DNA of 64,000 nucleotides from Natranaerobius thermophilus JW/NM-WN-LF. Lineage in GTDB: Bacteria > Bacillota > Natranaerobiia > Natranaerobiales > Natranaerobiaceae. Of the stretch, positions 61,485 through 64,000 are shown in pieces. Both the position numbers and the translations under genes were made by a program. Every line of letters starts with the position of its first letter. Position 1 is the first letter of the stretch. Location: NCBI RefSeq assembly GCF_000020005.1, contig NC_010718.1:2996001-3060000 (forward strand), written 5' to 3'. The notes beneath the pieces are model-generated. The model was given only the letters and a program-made list of their open reading frames with translations, was not told the origin of the DNA and searched no databases.

Positions 61485-61568
61485 TGACTTAATTTAAAAT
61501 TATAGTATCACTCAATTACATAAATTGTCAATTGAATTTCATAAAAATTTCCACTCAATTCAATATAT

Positions 61569-64000
61569 CTAATCTAGATTAAATCTAGATTTAATCCAGA
61601 TGATTACTAAAGGCAGTATCACTAATGTTAGTAGAGTAGCACTAAACAATCCACCTATAAGAGAAAAAGCCAAAGAGTTTTGAATTTCAGACCCAGGACC
61701 AACGGCAATAGCCATGGGAATTAATGCCAACAAGGTAGTAATAGTAGTCATCAAAATGGGTCTCAATCTAAGGGAAGCACCTTCAAGGACACTATCTTCC
61801 CGTTTAATGCAATCCACTAAAACAATAGCATTATTAACAACTAATCCTGAAAGTATAATAACCCCCATTATTGATGCCACATTTAAAGTATCATTCAAAA
61901 TATATAGTGCTAGAATTACACCTACAAAAGAAAAAGGTATGCTGACCATAATAACAAGAGGATAACGTAAAGATTCGAATTGACCTGCCATGACCATAAA
62001 TACTAGCAACAAAGATAAAGCCAAAGCTCCACCTAGCTCTAAATATGAGGACCACATATCCTCGTAAGCGCCCCCATAATTTAGGCGATAACCTTGCGGG
62101 ATATCCACATTATCTAATCTATCTTGGATACTATTTACCGCTCCCCGAACATCTCTTGTTTCCGAATCGGCTGAAATTGTTACATAGCGCTGACCGTCCT
62201 GTCGATTGATAACCGTAGGGCCTGGCTCTTTTTCAACTGTGGCAATATCCTGGTATTTTTCTTTTATTTCTTCAGTAGACTCAGGTCCTTCGCTAAAGTA
62301 ACCTAATACTATGGGGATCTCTCTACCATCTTCTCTAAAAATTGTTGCTCTTCTTCCTGTTAAATCAGTTTCTAAGTCTTGAGACATTTGAATGGGAGTA
62401 ATTCCTTTTAACATGCTTTGTTCGTCTTTGGGAGAAACCTGTAGTTCTGGTCTGGGTGTAGGTAAGTTTCTCGAAACATTTGAAACAACTTCTAATTCAG
62501 AAACTTCATTAGCTATATCTTGAGACAGTTCCCTCAGTGTGTCAAGTTCTGGACCGATTAAGTCAATTTCAATAGCATCACCACCCATCTCTAAATCTCC
62601 CTCCATCTCGGAAGCGCTAATTGAGGCCTGGTCATGATCGTAAAATTCACTCTCAACTTGTTGGGCAAGTTTTTCTTGCTCATCTGTTTCCAATATCACC
62701 ATCAATTCACCGCGATGGGGAGTTCTTTGAGTGTACCCTGCTCCTTCTCTTTGACTAGCTCGCTCACCTATGGTTGCGTATACAGAGTCAACTTCTTCCT
62801 CATCTAAAAGATATTGTTCTACTTCTGTAACAACTTCTTCTGTGGTTTCCAAATGAGTTCCGGGTGGTAATCGTACGTCTACTGTAAATTCGGATCTAGT
62901 TATGGGTGGTAAAAATTCTCCACCCAAATTTGGGAGCAAAGTAAAGGATATTACCATTAATATAATAGCTCCACCTAAAACATATTTTCCTTTTTTCGAT
63001 AGATAGTGCAGGCTTTTTTTATATCGTTTTTTCAAATTTTCAATGGGTATGAACTTTGAAATGGCTTGATTATGCCCAATTAATAACACTGAGAGTACAG
63101 GAATAACCGTTAAAGCTGTAAATAACGACATGGCAAGCGAAAAAACTACCATATAGGACAAATCTGCAAAAATAATACCTGCTAGGTCTTCTAATAAAAA
63201 TACAGGTAGAAAAACCGCAATAGTAGTTAAAGTTGATGCGATTATGGGAGAACTAACTTCTTCTGTCCCCGTGATAGCTGCTTCTTTAATTTGTTTTCCC
63301 TGTTCTACGTGTCTAAAAATATTTTCTAGAACCACAACTGAATTATCTACTAACATTCCTATCCCTAGAGCTAATCCCGATAGTGTCATTATATTGAGAG
63401 ATAGCCCCGTAAAGTAAGCTAGAGGAAAAGTGGCTAGAATAGATGCTGGAATGCTAATGGCTACTATGAGGGTACTTTTATAATTTCTTAGAAACACAAA
63501 TAGTACCAGGGCAGCCAAAAATCCTCCTAAAACGGCATTTTGTTGTACCATTGAAAGCACTTCTTCAATAAAATTGCCTTGATTCCAGGTGGGTACTAAA
63601 TTAAGTTCTTGGTATTCACCCTGAATTTTGGCCAATTCTTCATTAATATTTCTGGTAACTTGAACTGTATTTGCGTCAGATTGTTTTTGGATAATCAATC
63701 CCAAAGCTTTATCTCCATTGAGACGAACTAAACTTTCCCTTTGATACTCATCTCTAATATCTGCTATATCATCTAAATATACTGGTTCTCCATAATCACC
63801 AGAAAACTCTTCTCCCTGCCTTCTATCAGTCGAAAATTCGGTAGAAACCTCTGGATTCTGATCAGCAGGTAACTCATCGCCAGAGGAAAATGAATCATTT
63901 AAGCCATTGCTAGTTTCTCCTGGAAAATCAGGTGTGTTTATCCCAACAGTGGTTTCTTCAAGTTCATCAAGACTACTGAATTCTGACACAGATCTCACCA
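61569..64000 (-). CDS. RND-family efflux pump, AcrB/MMPL-like (partial)
   Basis: The C-terminal 809 or so residues of a hydrophobe/amphiphile efflux pump; the N-terminus lies beyond the window edge. It contains the membrane blocks VLGGFLAALVLFVFLRNY, SGLALGIGMLVDNSVVVLENIFRH with the proton-relay Asp region, a long extracytoplasmic porter loop rich in Asp/Glu, and the C-terminal SIPFSFVGVILALY and GLVVNNAIVLVD helices. The Gram-positive-type RND pumps act without an outer-membrane channel. An Asp/Glu/Ser-rich insertion near the 5' end of the visible part is unusual. No terminator is evident after its stop before the HAD gene region. Confidence 0.88.
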   Translation of the reverse strand, partial: VRSVSEFSSLDELEETTVGINTPDFPGETSNGLNDSFSSGDELPADQNPEVSTEFSTDRRQGEEFSGDYGEPVYLDDIADIRDEYQRESLVRLNGDKALGLIIQKQSDANTVQVTRNINEELAKIQGEYQELNLVPTWNQGNFIEEVLSMVQQNAVLGGFLAALVLFVFLRNYKSTLIVAISIPASILATFPLAYFTGLSLNIMTLSGLALGIGMLVDNSVVVLENIFRHVEQGKQIKEAAITGTEEVSSPIIASTLTTIAVFLPVFLLEDLAGIIFADLSYMVVFSLAMSLFTALTVIPVLSVLLIGHNQAISKFIPIENLKKRYKKSLHYLSKKGKYVLGGAIILMVISFTLLPNLGGEFLPPITRSEFTVDVRLPPGTHLETTEEVVTEVEQYLLDEEEVDSVYATIGERASQREGAGYTQRTPHRGELMVILETDEQEKLAQQVESEFYDHDQASISASEMEGDLEMGGDAIEIDLIGPELDTLRELSQDIANEVSELEVVSNVSRNLPTPRPELQVSPKDEQSMLKGITPIQMSQDLETDLTGRRATIFREDGREIPIVLGYFSEGPESTEEIKEKYQDIATVEKEPGPTVINRQDGQRYVTISADSETRDVRGAVNSIQDRLDNVDIPQGYRLNYGGAYEDMWSSYLELGGALALSLLLVFMVMAGQFESLRYPLVIMVSIPFSFVGVILALYILNDTLNVASIMGVIILSGLVVNNAIVLVDCIKREDSVLEGASLRLRPILMTTITTLLALIPMAIAVGPGSEIQNSLAFSLIGGLFSATLLTLVILPLVIIWIKSRFNLD

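Overview
This window looks like a chromosomal segment of a low-GC, anaerobic, spore-forming Firmicute that lives on peptides and amino acids. The evidence is an AT-rich sequence, a ferredoxin-linked indolepyruvate oxidoreductase, a SleB-type spore cortex hydrolase, two oligopeptide transporters, a histidine-degradation operon and several amino-acid or organic-acid carriers. The acidic N-terminal linkers of the lipoproteins would suit a halophile, and the gene content resembles Natranaerobius-type bacteria. That taxonomic guess is inference from reading only. Many starts read as TTG or GTG directly behind AAAGGAGG-like ribosome sites, so several first-ATG starts were shortened here.

Region by region: 1-3.5 kb holds a HAD phosphatase and the iorAB pair. 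3.6-4.0 kb holds a 39-codon ORF and a candidate structured RNA that ends in a terminator. 4.03-5.95 kb is a complete group II intron carrying a reverse transcriptase/maturase; it sits immediately behind the feoB terminator. 6.0-10.0 kb is an iron cluster (feoA, a methyltransferase, a YbhN-like membrane protein, feoB) with two Fur-like boxes. 10.3-28.9 kb is a peptide-use region: sleB, two RocB-type M20 peptidases on the plus strand, and two complete opp operons on the minus strand. The first opp operon follows an M20 amidohydrolase and is preceded by a ykkC-family riboswitch with a terminator. rocB-1 and the second opp operon have sigma-54-like promoters. A tRNA-Pro lies in between.

28.9-31.5 kb is a RibU/DICT/DICT-HD-GYP operon. 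It is divergent from an MntR-type regulator and a metal ABC transporter (31.5-34.9 kb). 35-47 kb carries transporters (two related MFS, DMT, LctP, DAACS), a gamma-glutamyltransferase, a DUF1848 protein and a UvrD-like helicase. 47.8-49.7 kb is an unusual fusion of a membrane domain with a sugar-dehydrogenase-like propeller. 49.9-55.6 kb is hutH-hutU-ftcD-hutI, divergent from an HTH/TPR regulator. 57-60.5 kb has a PDZ-less S41 protease, a PHP phosphoesterase, a DMT transporter and a DUF2892 protein. 60.6-61.5 kb is a TPP riboswitch driving a paralogue of the first HAD phosphatase. The window closes inside an RND efflux pump gene.

Most of the genes fit one economy: import peptides and N-acylated amino acids, cleave them, degrade histidine and aromatic amino acids, and tune metal uptake (Fe, Mn). 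The most interesting points are the two riboswitches with unexpected downstream genes, the unassigned structured RNA, the Fur-flanked methyltransferase, and the paired sigma-54-like promoters.
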